Positions 34,387 through 47,492 of a stretch of DNA of 64,000 nucleotides are shown here, one piece after another. The DNA lies in NCBI GenBank assembly GCA_020205615.1, contig CM035160.1, forward strand, positions 124,835,605-124,899,604. The letters run 5' to 3'. Position numbers and translations under genes: made by a program. The notes below the pieces were generated by a model, which saw only the letters and a list, made by a program, of their open reading frames with translations, searched no databases and was not told the DNA's origin. The DNA comes from Panax quinquefolius. Lineage: Eukaryota; Streptophyta; Magnoliopsida; Apiales; Araliaceae. Within the stretch, counting starts at the first letter, position 1, and the number at the start of each line of letters is the position of its first letter.

Positions 34387-35215
34387 CAATGTCTAAAATT
34401 ACTATCACTGCGAAATATATTAGATGCTAAATTAACTGGACCGAATTAAATGGATTGGTTAAGGAATATGAGAATAGTTCTCATGGCTGAAAAGCTATCT
34501 TATGTCCTTAATACGCCTATCCCTGCAATGGTTGCGCATAATGCCTACGAGGAAGAGATTGCTACTTTTAGAAAGTGGCAAGATGATGCCACGATTGGCT
34601 CAATGCATCATGCTCGCATCCATGAGTAACGAGCTTCAGCGTCAGAATGAAACTATGGATGTTCCTTCTATATTCCCGCACATCAAGTAGTTGATGGTGA
34701 GGAAAGTCGACCGATAGATATCGAGATATCTAAGGAGCTCTTCCGATCTAGAATGCCTAATGGCACTATAGTACAGACAAAAAGTTCTTAACATAATCAA
34801 TTTGATTGATCAATTAGGACAATGGGTTTTGTCATGGATGGAGAGTTGAGCCAAGATTTGATCTTGCACTCACTCCCGGACTCCTTTCACAATTGTTGTG
34901 AATTTTTATATGAACAAGCTAGATATCAGCCTCGCTGATTTGCTTAACATATTGAAAAATGTTGAGAGTCACTTTCAACCAAGAAAGACCATGTCTTCTT
35001 GGTAGGGGCCAAAGGATCTTCCGAAAAGAAGAATGATTCAAAGAAGGTATATAGAAAGGCAAAACAAAGGATAATAAGAACAAAAGCGTCATGAGATAGC
35101 AAAGGAGTTTGCTTCCACTACAATAAGCACTGGACTTTGGAAAAAAGCTGCAAGAAGCATCTTGCAGAGGCTAACCAAAGAAGCTTAGTGAAGTTTGGTT
35201 CTATCTACGCTTTTT
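34387..35215 (+). pseudogene. gag: Copia gag
   Basis: Near ATG 34389 the frame soon breaks, but clear gag pieces follow: DAKLTGPN, stop, then MDWLRNMRIVLMAEKLSYVL and NTPIPAMVAHNAYEEEIATF (about 34450-34570), ASMSNELQRQNETMDVPSIF (34620-34690), and LILHSLPDSFHN with MNKLDISLADLLN near 34860-34960. The zinc knuckle is degraded (CFHYNKHWTLEKSC, about 35110-35155). Gag would form the cytoplasmic particle. Several stops and shifts make it inactive. Confidence 0.8.
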
Positions 35216-37370
35216 GTTCATGATTGAAATAAATTTTCTTTAAGTCGAGGTTCTACTTGGGTATTGGATACTGACTTTGGTTATCATAAATATAGATTTA
35301 TGAAAAGGACCAAAGCAGAAGTAGAAAGCTAAACAAATATAAGTAATCTATATGCGGGAAATGTAGCAAAGGTTGCCATATTAGCCATAGAAACTTATAG
35401 TTTAGCAATGCCTACTGAAAATCTATTAAGTCGATAAGTTGTTATTGTATTCCAGTTCTTGTTAAAATATTATTTCCATTTTATTGTTGACAATGAAATC
35501 GTTGGTATTATAATTAAGAACAATTGTTGTTCTATTTATAATAATAATATTTTGTATAGAACTGGAATATTACTTAATAAATTTTGTATACTTGACTTAC
35601 ATGAAAATAATTTTGCACATTGAACAAATTAGTATAAGAAAAGGAGATGATCTTTCAAAGAGTTGAATGTGTGTATTTGCTAAAATACAAGTGTGAATTA
35701 TTTGAAAGGTTCAAAGAATTCAGAAGTGAAACAAATTGGCAATGTATTAAGATTCTTTGATTAGATCAAGGAATAAATACTTGTGCAATAAGTTTCTAGA
35801 TCATCTCAAATGGTTTTTTCATAATGGACACATCCTGATACGCAATAATTGATTGATGTATCTGAATGGAAAATTCGTACCTTGTTGGACATGGTGTGGT
35901 CCATAATGATTTTACTGAGCATTCCAAAGATCCTTCAGGATCATATCCTAGAAATGGATGCATATCTATGAAAAGGTAACCTCAAAATCCATTTCAAGAC
36001 TCCATAAAAGTTATGGATAGGAGGATTCTAATCTTAAGTATGTTAAAATAAGGGGTTGTCCAACTTATGTGAAAAGGTTTCAAAAGGATAAGCTTGGGAC
36101 AAGATTTGACAAGTGTCTGATTTGTGGGACATCCTAAAGTAAGTTTAGGGTATATATTCTATAATCCTACTTAGCAAAAGGTGTTTGTTCATGAAACACA
36201 CGCCTTCTAAGATAAATGTGTTTATCATTGAAGGGGCTAGTGGGAGGATAATAGATCTTGAAGAGTTCAAGAACCACAAAACACTATAAGTCAAATAAGA
36301 GGAACCCGTAGATAGACCTATTATACCACAACCTAATCAGTAAATCGGAATAAGATCAAGATACCTAGGAGGTATGGATTCATCATGGATGATGATGATG
36401 AGGTACGATCATAGAAGATGATGATCCGAGTTACATCTGATGAGGTAAGAGTTCTAGTGTGTACAAAAGGGTCGATTGGGGAGCGTCGTGAAATTTCTAG
36501 TATTATATGTTGATATACTACGGATGAGGAATTACATACCAATGCTACAATCAGTAAAGATAAAGTTGTCTAAACAATCCTCCATGAATGATTTGGAAGA
36601 GTATCTTAATTGGGGATATAAATCTATATAGATAGATTTAAGAGGATGCTCGACTTAACCCAAGGAACGTATATTCATTTGATGCTAAAGTCGTTTAGCA
36701 TGGCAAACTCAAGAGATGTCTCATGTCGATGAGCTATGGAGTGTATCTCTCTTAATAGTCCCCACAGACTCTCGAAAAAAGAGAGATCGCATGAGTGACT
36801 ATCATGTATGCAATGAAATGTACGAGACACGATGTTGATCGGTCATATTCGTGGAGAAGTTCACTATGAGTCGGTGAAAAACATCTTAAAGTGCTTAACA
36901 GCACTAAGGATGTGATCATATTCATGGTTGGTCCGAATTAAAACTAGAGGGCTTAATGAGACTCAAGTTTTTAGTATGCACCAAGATGATGTGAAAAATC
37001 TACTTTAAGGTAAAGCGTTATCTTGAGCAAGTGGTGCGTTGAATGGAAAGGTTCCAAACAAAGAAAGAGTTCTTTGGTTTAGTGATAAAGACAAAGTATA
37101 TAGCTATAAATGAAGCTGCAAGTTGATTGTTTGGATTAAAAGTTCATTACATAACTAGGAATAGTTCCTAAGTCTCATCTTGGATCTAAACATGTGTTGT
37201 GGCACTTTCATTTGATTATTAGAATCATTGAAAGATGGGAAATCACTATAGAGATAGTGGACTCTCAAGAACAACATTACATATCCATTAACTAAAGCTT
37301 ATTCAACAAAGTAGGATAATCGTCACTTAGAGAAGAAGAGTATAAGATACCATGACGATTGGCTTTAGTG
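35216..37370 (+). pseudogene. pol: Copia pol remnants
   Basis: Scattered pieces in order: protease-like STWVLDTDFGYH (about 35250), pre-integrase NIL.RTGILL..FCILDLHEN (about 35550-35610), the end of the integrase core VYLLKYKCELFERFKEF (about 35670-35725) and RTLLDMVWS (about 35880), then the KLG...D.C...G connecting part (36090-36130), RNase H-like traces, TKYIAINEAAS (about 37090) and YPLTKAYST (37275-37300). The integrase DDE core and much of reverse transcriptase are not found, so this is an internally deleted copy. Confidence 0.7.
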
Positions 37371-37382
37371 CAAGTGGGAGAT
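37371..37382 (+). promoter_or_regulatory. Copia polypurine tract
   Basis: CAAGTGGGAGAT lies directly before the 3' LTR. The AAGTGGGAGA form is the common Copia polypurine tract. It primes plus-strand DNA. Confidence 0.85.
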
Positions 37383-39269
37383 TGAAAGTAGTATGCACAC
37401 AAGCCAATCATGTTTGATGATAAAGCATATACTTTGTAACAATCTTATTCATTTATTAATAAAAAGTATTAATTTATTAAAGGCTTTTAATTATCTACAT
37501 GATGTTTGTTTTATAATATGTGATAAACCCATAGTTTTAAGCAATGCTTTTAGAATAATGATGATGATCATTCTAATGAGATCTAAATTCTTAGAAAGCT
37601 TAAAACTAAAATAGTTCACAATCATTGGATTACTAAATTGGGGATTAGTGAATCCAGGATAGATTGGTACATACGTTGCTTCTTTCATTGGATGAGGATG
37701 ATTGATCTCATGATCATTTGTGTGGAGACACTAAAACAAGTATGTAGGTGCTTATTAGAGAATAAGTTCTTTGAACGTGGCTCGCTAAGGAATACCTAAT
37801 GGAGTTTTATTTGCTGTCAATAGGAATTCTGTAGTGATAGTAGACAAGTGATCCTTGGACTTGAGATCATCATAGTATCTTGTGTATGATGAGTTATACT
37901 TTGACTTATTCCTTAAGACCCTTAGGGTATATCAAAGGGTATGCTTGGGTATAATAAGTTGTATATGGAGATAATGTATGATCAATAAAGAATCTACCAC
38001 TTAATAAAAGAAGAGAAATGTCCTATGTGATTCGATAAATGACAACCCAAAGTAGTCCTTGGCAAGGCGAGAATGAAATTAGAAAGGAGTTTCTAATTTG
38101 CATTATTTGAGTTGTGCATTTAAGAGTCGAAATACATATAATTAAATAAAATAAGACTTGATGATGTAATTCCATGTCTTATATTTAATTGGGACATTGT
38201 ATGGTGGAATGATTGAATTGAATTACGCAGTAACTATTTACTTAAAGGTTCTTTAATGATTAATGTTAAAATCAGTATTATCCGGAAAGTCGTTGATGTT
38301 GGGGGAGGCTTATCCCTATTGTAGAATAAATATTATTTATTTAAATAAATTAATTGTTTAAATTATTTATTTAAATAAGATTAGAATTATTCTAATTGAT
38401 TTATTCATGTGGGTTTAATATGGAGAACCTAAAGGGTCACACCATAAAAGGAAGAATAATTATTTAAGAAGTTAATGGCATAATCGTAATAATATGTTAA
38501 GTATATTTAATTTAATCATGGTGATAGAATAAATTAAAAAGCTTAATATTTATTATTTAATATTTTAGAAATATTAAATATAAATTAATAAGAGGAGTCT
38601 TATTAATATTATTACAATTATTATTATTTTAATTTCTAAAAGAGTTTAGGAATTAATTTAATATAAGTACTCTCATTTATTCCTAATTGGATTAGGAAGG
38701 AAAATTAGTTAAAGGAGTTTATTTAATTATCCCTAATAAGATTAGGGAGCTTAATTAATTAAAAGAATTTAATTAATTAAATAAATCCCAATTCCTTAAT
38801 TGTTAAGGTGGGTTGCCCACATCTATAAATAAGAGGAGTCTTATTATGGGTGATGTGTGGTTGACTTTTACAACTACGTAATAATTCCAATTTGTTGGAG
38901 AGTACGCCCTTTTCTATAGAGATAGGAAAAACTAGGGTTTGAGCCAATACCCCTTCTTCTTGAATTCCTATTCTTCCTTGGTGGATCACCTCTAGAGGCC
39001 AAACACATGGGTGGCTAACGTTGATCAAAGGAAGGAACCAAACCCGGTGGATTCAAGTTGAACGCGAAAAGGATTGGAGGTGAACTTGTACCTGAGGAAG
39101 CTCGATCTTCAAGGGTATGATTTTATTCTTTATCTTTTCGTTTAATTAATAATTGTGCATAAAGGATGATCCGGGTATATGGTTTGTAAATTTTTTAAAC
39201 TCTGATTTTTCCACGTTTCCGCTTAATTTTTGCAATTTGATTGCGTTCAAGAATATTACAAACCTAACA
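37383..39269 (+). repeat. Copia 3' LTR
   Basis: 1887 bases, TGAAAGTAG to CCTAACA, followed by target duplication CTTAG. TATA box at 38824-38831. Close identity with the 5' LTR suggests a recent insertion, although the interior is degraded. Confidence 0.93.
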
Positions 39270-39274
39270 CTTAG

Positions 39275-41969
39275 ATCTTTCATATGATGCATGTTTTGAC
39301 CATGTTTGTTGTTAGACTGTAGTATTACATTCATTCTATAATATCTAATCATTAACTCGACGTAAACACATTACACAAGGAATGATGATGATGGTCAAAC
39401 ATGCAAGCTTCGAAAGTAATCGACTTTGAATGCCTCGGGTTTCTCAAGAACACCTATATGCGACACTTCTGCCGCCAAAGGGCTTTAATGACAGACTTAG
39501 TAAAATTAATTAATTTAATTTCTAAAATCATTTAAAAATAGTAAATAAATTACGAAAATTATAAAATAGTTTTAAAATTATTTTAAGTTATAAAATTAAC
39601 TTTTAATAATTTGACATATTTTTAGAAATATTAATATTTATTTGGATATTATAGGTATTTAAATTATTTAATAAATGCATTAAATAAATTAATTAAAAAT
39701 TATTTTATTGTATTAAAATCATTTTAAATAAAAATAAGGTATTTAATAATATTTTAAGTTATGAAACATAATTTTTAATATTTTAAGATAAATTTCATTA
39801 ATTATTAAATATTAATGATATTAGATTTATTTAGTAATTATATTAAATAAATTAATTAAAAATGATTTTAATATTATAAAAATCATTTTAAATCAAAATA
39901 AATAGTTTAAAAATATTTTAAGTTATAAAATATAACTTTTGATATTTAAAGGTAAATTTCATTGATAATTTAATATTAATGATATTAAGTTTATTTAATA
40001 ACTATATTAAATAAATAGTTTAAAAATGGTATTATTGAATTATAAATCATTTAAAAAGGAAATAAGTGAATTAAAAATATTTTAAGTTATAACTAATGAC
40101 TTTTAATATTTTGATAAATAATAAATTAATATTCTAATATTAATGGTAATTATTTAAAATTATTTTAAATGTTTTAAAAATCATTTAAGGGTAATATTAA
40201 TACTTTAAAAATATTTTGAGTTATTATAAATAACTTTAATATTTTAGCAATGGTTTCATTAATAGTTTAATATTTATTAAATATTAATGATAATAGAATT
40301 AGTTAATATTTAAATTATTTAATAATGATTGCAGAGTTTGAAAATTCATGATAAAGTATAATAATTATTTAAAAATTATTATAAAGCTATGAAAAATAAT
40401 ATAACCGATATTTAAAATATCTAAACGAATATTGAACTGCAGGATAGAGTCTTAGACTCGATATTTACCCGATAAAGCCGTCGGTACACCAAAATATTTC
40501 AGAAATTGATCTAGACTTAGATAAATTGACAAGATATGTGTTTGTTAGTGAATCAATAATCGTTAAACATATGTGACAATGTGAATAGGTTATGTGCTGA
40601 CTGCAATTAGCAGTGCTATGTGATATGATATATTATTCTAATTGAACGAATGATCTTATTACTGATAGGTCGCTGTATAAAAGATTAATCTAAGTTGCGT
40701 TATTGTAAGCAGCAGTTCAGGCAAGTATCTAAACCTTATGCACTACTTTTATTTCGTGCAAACATGTATATCATGTTATGCAAGTTTCCTAAACTTACTC
40801 TAATTATTATTGAGCAAGTATCTGATCTATTATTTGCATTATGCAAGTATCCTACTTTTGCATTTCCTTTATACAATGGACATGAGTAAGAAAGTTTCAG
40901 AATTATATTATTATTATGCCAGATTATTAACTCTATTGTTATTGATTATGTATCCAATTATTCATATTCATACAAGTTCTTAAATTATTCGATCATTGTT
41001 TATCAACACAGCATTACTGTATAATTCAGATATTTATTCTGTTCGTTAATTCGTATATAGGGTTAGACAAGTGTCCCCACTTGGATAACCATTGTATTTA
41101 ATCATATATTGATACATACTTATAGATTTCGAGTATGTATATATGTTGACTTAAAAGCCGTCTAAGCTATTTGATTCAGTTAGACATAAAAATATTGTTG
41201 AACAAGATAGAACGTTATTGTATCCAACCAGATTGTTTTGGTTCGGATTCCCGACTAAGTATGAACATCCCGAATATGGGAAAACTTTTGTGCACCTAAG
41301 GTGGATAGACTGAACGCTAATATCGTTCTTGCATGCAGTATTGATCAATACAGGGCACATTGGGCAGATCACCCTCGTGTCTGTAAGTTATGACGGTTTG
41401 CGGATGAAGTTTTGCTAAACCCTAGCGTAAATGAAAACAAAATAATGTTCATAGTCTTTCGACTAATCTCCAGTTATAGTCGGTACGTAGTTTCAAAAAT
41501 TTGAGATAGATTTGATATGTTGTTATTATTGGTTCAGATTACTTCACAACTGTTGATTCGTTGTAGAAGAGTTATTCAAAGAAAACATTTAATCATTTCA
41601 GCTAATTATATTTATAATTGTTATTACTTGTTGTGAACTCAAATGTTCATCCTTGCTTTAAATTTAAATGTTTTCAGCTAAGCATGATCAACCGGAATGT
41701 TCAAGCCAGAACAAGGAAAAAGGAAAGCAATCAGAATAACCTTATGTTATCTTTTGTAATAGTTAGACAGTATTAAGATAATGGTATTTATTATCTATCA
41801 TGTAATGTATTGTACTAAAGGTTGCGTACTTGGGATTAGACTTTGATATATGTAAATTAAGTTTGATATTTATATTATTGTTATTATTATTAGTATTATT
41901 TCGCTCATAGAAATGGTATCGTAAAGCACCGAGTTCGGGTTTCAAGTACCAGAGTTTGGGGGCGTTACA
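39275..41969 (+). repeat. A2 solo LTR, part right of the Copia insertion
   Basis: It continues the family-A LTR: a decayed last palindrome unit (about 39437), the AT-rich array (39581-40230), a more complex stretch collinear (inverted) with 4010-5450, and the end GTTACA at 41969. The frames at 40695-40889 and 41151-41372 lie in it without recognisable domain. Confidence 0.88.
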
Positions 41970-42112
41970 ACAATGGTGATCAATGGAGATGACTCCCTTT
42001 GTACCAACTGTTCCCTAACGACATGAATGTCTCTGGGCTCCTCCTCTGTAGGTACTATAGGTACTCGGGGTTCCTCCTCCCCAGCTCGACTAGTTCCTCC
42101 AACGTCAGACAT
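41970..42112 (-). pseudogene. B accessory ORF, N-terminal part
   Basis: The start ATG at 42112 (minus) opens MSDVGGTSRAGEEEP and runs through PRDIHVVREQLVQRE to codon 47, where A2 is inserted. The frame continues without shift at 27869. The N-terminus of the related ORF of E reads MSVDSLMYRDIHVI, sharing MS and RDIHV. It lies about 205 bases after the primer site. Confidence 0.7.
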
Positions 42113-42316
42113 CCTGACAACAAAATTTCGAGTTTTAGTTACTAAGTCATACTAGTGAGCACATAATTTAACACATAAGCACATAAAATCTTTTATTATC
42201 TTCAATGAATTACAAAAATTCATTTCTTAGAACTCGATAAGAGTTTTCCATCACTATGTTCTTTCTATAAGGCTACTACCTAAGGTTGTTCCCCCACCTA
42301 AGGTTCATAACCTACA

Positions 42317-42328
42317 GCTCTGATACCA
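42317..42328 (-). other. B primer-binding site (initiator-Met tRNA)
   Basis: The minus strand reads TGGTATCAGAGC, the exact complement of the plant initiator-Met tRNA 3' end, three bases from the LTR end at 42332. It is followed by TGTAGGTTATGAACCTTAGG, a leader motif shared with A and E. The rest of the leader (42113-42316) holds no gene. Confidence 0.9.
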
Positions 42329-43362
42329 ACTTGTGACACTCCCAAATCCGAGTACTTCAATTCCACAGGATTTTGTGTTCACTGTACAAATATCATCTAT
42401 CTATCTAGCCATAATAAATGCAAACCATGAAATAGATAGAAATAAAATCTTCCCCTTAAGGGTTACAACATCCGAATAATAATACAATCCCAGGTTAAAC
42501 TAACCTTAAACATATGTGCGGAAACATAAACAATAAGTCTTAAGTAACATCAATTCTAATTACATCACATAAATAATTGTCTTCATTACTTGCTAAGCTT
42601 GACCTTGCCTTTACTAGTGGAAGGTTCGTCTCCTCTTTCGTTCTTAACTGTAATGTTATTATTACGCAAGAGTGAGCACGATTTCCCCCAAGTATAACAA
42701 TATAACAATGAATAATAACATGCGAGAGAAATAATAACTTCTAAAATAAAAGCTCAACTTTTGAATCAAGAATGAATAACAAGAATCAAAAGATTTTTGA
42801 GGTCATATGACCTTGAACTATGTCCTAGGTTATCAAGGGTTATACATAAAACCTTTAACAGTCATAAGACTATGTACCTTTATACTCGTACTTAGGGGGA
42901 TCAGCCTTTAGTACCATACTGTGCACAATATCTTAACGCTAACGCATAAGTAAATCCCTTTGCAGGGTTGTTCATCTCAGTTTGATATTCGAGTCCGCAC
43001 CAAAGAAAGTTTGGTTTGGATAACTCAATAAGGGTTCTGAAATTTAGAACGTTCATCAACTATGGACTAGTCGAATCAATAAGGTTCACTAGTATAACAA
43101 GGTTCAACAATAATGATATTCAAATTGAATAATAATCTCAAGGAGTATACAATAGGACAATTATTGTATAACTGAATCATACTTTGAAAAGATAATCAAT
43201 CTTTAATATAACAATTCGGACTTGAATAATAATAATGAGAATTTACTCGAGGTAAATAATAAAATTGAACAATGATAACAAGTAGGGTTAGGAAACTTGC
43301 CTCGTGCATAGATTATACGTTAATTAAACTCGTTCCTTGATTTAAATCCTACATATCATTTC

Positions 43363-45933
43363 TGTGACGCCCCCAAAATAGGTATACATCACCCATTCTG
43401 AGTTGTCAATACATGGTACAGAAATAACTATAACTTTATTATTACAACAGTAAAACTGTGAGTTTGAATACAAATATTATCTTCTAGACAATATCTATAC
43501 TCAAATAAATCCTCATCACATTTATTGATACATTATTTTACAAAAATGGTGAGGACTACTAAACAACTCTCTCTAGAACCTTCATTCCATACCTCGACTC
43601 GTACTCGCTATGTTCTCGCCTCCTAAGAAGAAAAATGGAACAAAAAGGAAAAGGGTGAGCTCAACTAGCCCAGTAAAGAATATTATGACTAAGATAATAT
43701 ACAACAAATTATCGTTAGTCTTCAACAGGGAAAAATCTAATAGAATACAATAGACAACAAGTTTTAAATCAATATTCGCAGCGGAATAATAATTCATTAG
43801 AAGAGTTAAGTAGAGAATCCAAACTACTATCTTCTATGTATGAATTTAAAAGTTCATCGTCTATCTTTTATCCTTGTAACATCAATCAATATATATCTGG
43901 AATCAAATATTCATCTTTGCACTACAGGCCAAAATATTCATCGGTTGGTCATGTTCATCTAAACACTGCTCATCTTTTGCACTACGCCAAAGATATTCAT
44001 CGAAATCATTCATCTTTGCACTACGTGCCAAAGATATTCAATAATATCATCATTTAAGATCGAGGATGATGAAAATATATTTTAAAGAAACGAATCCGGT
44101 GAAACAAAATGACAAGGATTAAGGATTAAGGATTCGTACTTTGTTTTATCCATGTCCAAAAATACCTCAAAAATAATCATAGTGGTGTAAAATTCAAGAA
44201 TGATCAAAACATGGATACAATCGAGCTAGTATCCGAATAGATATTTTGGACTTAAAAGGAAAATTTTCATTTTTCGATGAATAATGCCAGTATTCGTGAA
44301 TAAGACAAGTATCGTGAATAGTCAGATATCGTGAATAAGAACTCAGATAATTAAAAGTTCCAAATTTGATTAAAAGTTCAGATTAATACTTCGCATAATG
44401 ATATTAGAATAAATAATATCATTAAAAATAATATCCCTTACCTCGAAAGATCAAGTACTTCTAAATGAAACAGGATATAAAGCTATAACTCGAACTTGCA
44501 CCATATAGCAATACTCAAAGTATACTCAAAATACTCACAAGAATACGTTCGATAATATAGAGAGAGAAAACTTCAATTTCTGATGTTATTTTCAATTCTA
44601 TCCTAAGCACCTTATTTATAGGAAAATGCTTAGAACACCAAAGTAGAAAATTTATTAAAATATTAATATTAATATTATAATTCCTATGCCCACTTCTAAG
44701 GATCTGAGTTCAGCCACTTCTAACACATGTAAGACCCACAACAATGACAAAAAACGTTTTTGTCATTTTAAATATTTTATACTTCCAAAAATTAATTATT
44801 TTGGAACTCCGAAACTTCAATAATTCATAATAAATAGCCCTTTTATCAGAAAATTTGAATCTCGCGAGTTTTTATAGGAAATTAAATTCTCTACAACTTT
44901 ACAGAAGAAAGTGTTTCCAAATTCCAAACAGAAATTGACCGAAATCCACAAACGGGCGATTTTACAGGCTATAATCAAATTTCAGTCAAGAAATGGGGTC
45001 CACCGACACATAAAACATGTTTTAAATATTTTTGGTAACAAAAATACTCCTCCTCCACATATACTCATATATCCCACATTCATTGTAAAAATATCACCAT
45101 TATTATATTATTAAAAATATTATAATATATTTAAATGAATTATTTTATCAGAAAAAGATAAAATTTTAATTTTCAACAATTGTCACATTAAAAAATTTTC
45201 TCCATCAATATCCACATAAAATCAATATTTTCCTCATTATATAAATCAATAATTAATTATTCACTTAATAATATTACGTAATCATAATGACAAGGTAGTT
45301 AGCTCTGTGAAAGAGGGGCTTTCAATAAGAATTTCTCCATCGGGCGCCGCAATTAGGTGACCAAACCTCTCCTTAGATGTAACTTTCTAGACATTGCCAA
45401 TAATGTTATCTAATAATATTATTCAGATAATATGAATTATTGCTTCGATGATGAAAAATATTGTGTAATGACAATTATCAAACAACATCAATATAAAATA
45501 TCAACGCAACAATTATTAAATCAATAAAATAAAATATCTTGAATAGTAATTATCGTAACAATTATTGAGTAGTGCTTTCTTACGTAAGAATCAATAATTG
45601 GTGCAATACCGTGCTTCTTGTGTTTTAACCACCGAGTATTTTAACAAGATTAACTTGAATAACTACGCTCGTTATTTTTAAACAACTTATTTGCTGCTTT
45701 CTTCCTCCAATCATTTTGTCATGCCGCATTTAATATTCCCCTGACAAGACGAATATTCCACGCACCAAGCGAATATTCCCCAACAATAATGAATATTTTA
45801 AAACCACTTGCTTATTTTGAAATATTTGCGTATTTTACCCATAACTATCCACATTAATCAAATCAACCCTTACTATTTCAAAATAATAAATAGAGAAAAT
45901 TAAATTTCATTAATAATAAGTTGGGGTCTTACA
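43363..45933 (-). repeat. C2 3' LTR
   Basis: 2571 bases, inverse of the C1 LTR. Contains the TATA box TATAAATA (minus) at 44620-44613, the ATCTTTG/CAAAGAT stem-loops (43913-44040) and a few TATTCACG words (44281-44345), fewer than in C1. Ends next to the polypurine tract. Frames at 43582-44057 are chance. Confidence 0.9.
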
Positions 45934-45968
45934 ACCTCCCCCCCTTATGAAATTTCATCCTCGAAATT
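45934..45968 (-). promoter_or_regulatory. C2 hairpin and polypurine tract
   Basis: On the minus strand: AATTTCG-AGGA-TGAAATT (45968-45951, one G-U pair at the loop end), then CATAAGGGGGGGGAGGT up to the LTR border. Confidence 0.8.
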
Positions 45969-46016
45969 GATGTACGTACCTGGTGTTTCGAAAAGGTGAG
46001 GATACCTCGCTTTCAT

Positions 46017-46514
46017 TTATGTTTCCAATTCCCAGGTCATTTCCTCTATAGCATGATTCCTCCACAAAACTTTAACTTGTGGTATGACCTTTGCGCGTAA
46101 GACATGCTCCTTCCTATCCAAGATCTTGACAGGTACCTCCTCATACGTTAAGTCTTCAACTATCTCGTCCGGTTCTAACTCTATAACGTGGTTCGGGTCT
46201 TTCACATATTTACGAAGTACAGATATGTGAAACACATTATGAACACGAGACATACTCGGAGGTAACGCTAGTCTATAGGCTACATTTCCTACTCGGTCAA
46301 GAATTTGAAATGGACCAATAAATTGTGGATTGAGCTTTCCTCTCTTCCCAAATCTTGTAACTCCCTTCCATGGAGCAACTCGCAACAATACATGATCCCC
46401 TATACTAAATTCCACGTCCTTTCGATGAAGATCCGCATAACTCTTTTGTCGATCTTGTGCCGTTTGTATACGTTGTCGAATCATTTGGATCTTTTCCGTA
46501 GTCATACGTACCAA
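46017..46514 (-). pseudogene. pol: C2 integrase C-terminus with chromodomain (open frame of 165 codons)
   Basis: The longest intact integrase tail in the window. It starts in the linker helix ([20 protein letters not shown]). It then has the GPF/Y module ([20 protein letters not shown]), [14 protein letters not shown], and a chromodomain with DRKEHVLRAKVIPQVKVLWR and EEMTWELE, ending in a stop at 46017. Aromatic residues for methyl-lysine binding are partly present (Trp in VLWRNH and TWELE). Chromodomains of this group bind heterochromatin marks and steer insertion. It is linked to a damaged core upstream. Confidence 0.85.
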
Positions 46515-46519
46515 CTTGG

Positions 46520-47480
46520 GTCACAACAATATTGCTTCACCCACCTCGTCCCAACATACTGGAGAACAACACTTTCATCCATATAATGCTTCAAATGGAG
46601 CCACACCTATACTTGCTCGATAATCGTTGTTGTAGGAGAATTCCACCAATGGTAAATACTTATCCTAACCGCCCTTGAAGTCAGGGACACGTAGTCTTAA
46701 TAGATCTTCAAGAGTTTGAATAGTCCTCTCTCGATTGTCTCGTCCGCTTGAGGATGGTATGCCAAACCAATCGTAAATCTGCGCTCATAGCTTTTTGCAA
46801 GCTAACCCAAAATCTTGAAGTGAATCTTGGGTTACGATCCAAACTATGGATACTTGGCATGCCATGCAACCTCATAATCTCATTTACATATATACTAGCA
46901 AGACGTTCAAGGAATAAGTCTCCAGATCGGCAAGAAGAAATAAGCAGACTTGGTTAATCTATCAACAATAACCCAAAATAGCATTAATGCCTTGAGAAAC
47001 CGTAGGAAGACCCAGAACGAAATCCATGGTAATGTGTTCCCACTTCCATTTTGGAATCTCAAGTGGTTGCAACGGACCCTTAGGTACTAGATGCTCGGCT
47101 TTACACGCGTTGACAAGTTAAACACATTGAGATAAACTTTGCAATCTCTCTTCATATTGTTCCACCAAAATGTATGTCTAAGATCACGATACATTTTGGT
47201 ACTTCCAAGATGGATTGCAAATGGTGTATTGTGTGCCTCCATCATAATATTGTACTTCAAATCGAGTCGTTAGGGACACAAAGTCAGGAGGACTCAAGTA
47301 TTCCTTCTTCATCAATTCTCGCTCGAATAACACCTTCTTGTACTTTCTTCTTCATACGATCACCCGGAATTGGTGGCTCGAGCAACCTTAACTTTTTCTA
47401 TTAAAGTTGGCTCTATACGTATAGTTGACATCATCGCACTCATTCCCGCATATGATCTTCTACTCAACGCGTCAGCTACC
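46520..47480 (-). pseudogene. pol: C2 integrase zinc domain and catalytic core
   Basis: Read on minus in several frames: zinc domain GSTKMYRDL (about 47200-47160) and CLTCQ-like residues near 47125; core with [19 protein letters not shown] (about 47050-46985); then TKSAYFFLPI, LASIYVNEIMRLHGMPSIHS (46930-46855), where the second-Asp segment is altered; YHPQADETIERG and EFSYNNDYRASIGVAPFEAL (to 46590). Too many frameshifts for a working integrase. Confidence 0.7.
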
Positions 47481-47492
47481 ATGTTCACTTTT

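Larger units (their letters stand above)
30185..39269 (+). mobile_element. Ty1/Copia retrotransposon inside solo LTR A2 (pol degraded)
   Basis: LTRs at 30185-32068 and 37383-39269 (1.88-1.89 kb) begin TGAAAGTAG and end CCTAACA, with target duplication CTTAG at 30180-30184 and 39270-39274. Primer site TGGCATCAGAGCC at 32070. A 2.3 kb leader precedes gag at about 34387. Pol order fits Copia (integrase traces before reverse transcriptase and RNase H), but large parts are missing. It is the innermost insertion of the stack. Confidence 0.93.
27870..41969 (+). mobile_element. A2: solo LTR of family A inside B, itself holding a Copia element
   Basis: It starts TGTAATAACCTG at 27870 and ends GGGGGCGTTACA at 41969. 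Without the Copia insert (9085 plus a 5-base duplication) it is about 5.01 kb, matching the 5.03 kb LTR of A1. No primer site, gag or polypurine tract is attached. Flanks are ACAAC (27865-27869) and ACAAT (41970-41974), a 5-bp duplication with one change. Solo LTRs arise by recombination between the two LTRs of a full element. Orientation is opposite to A1. Confidence 0.9.
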
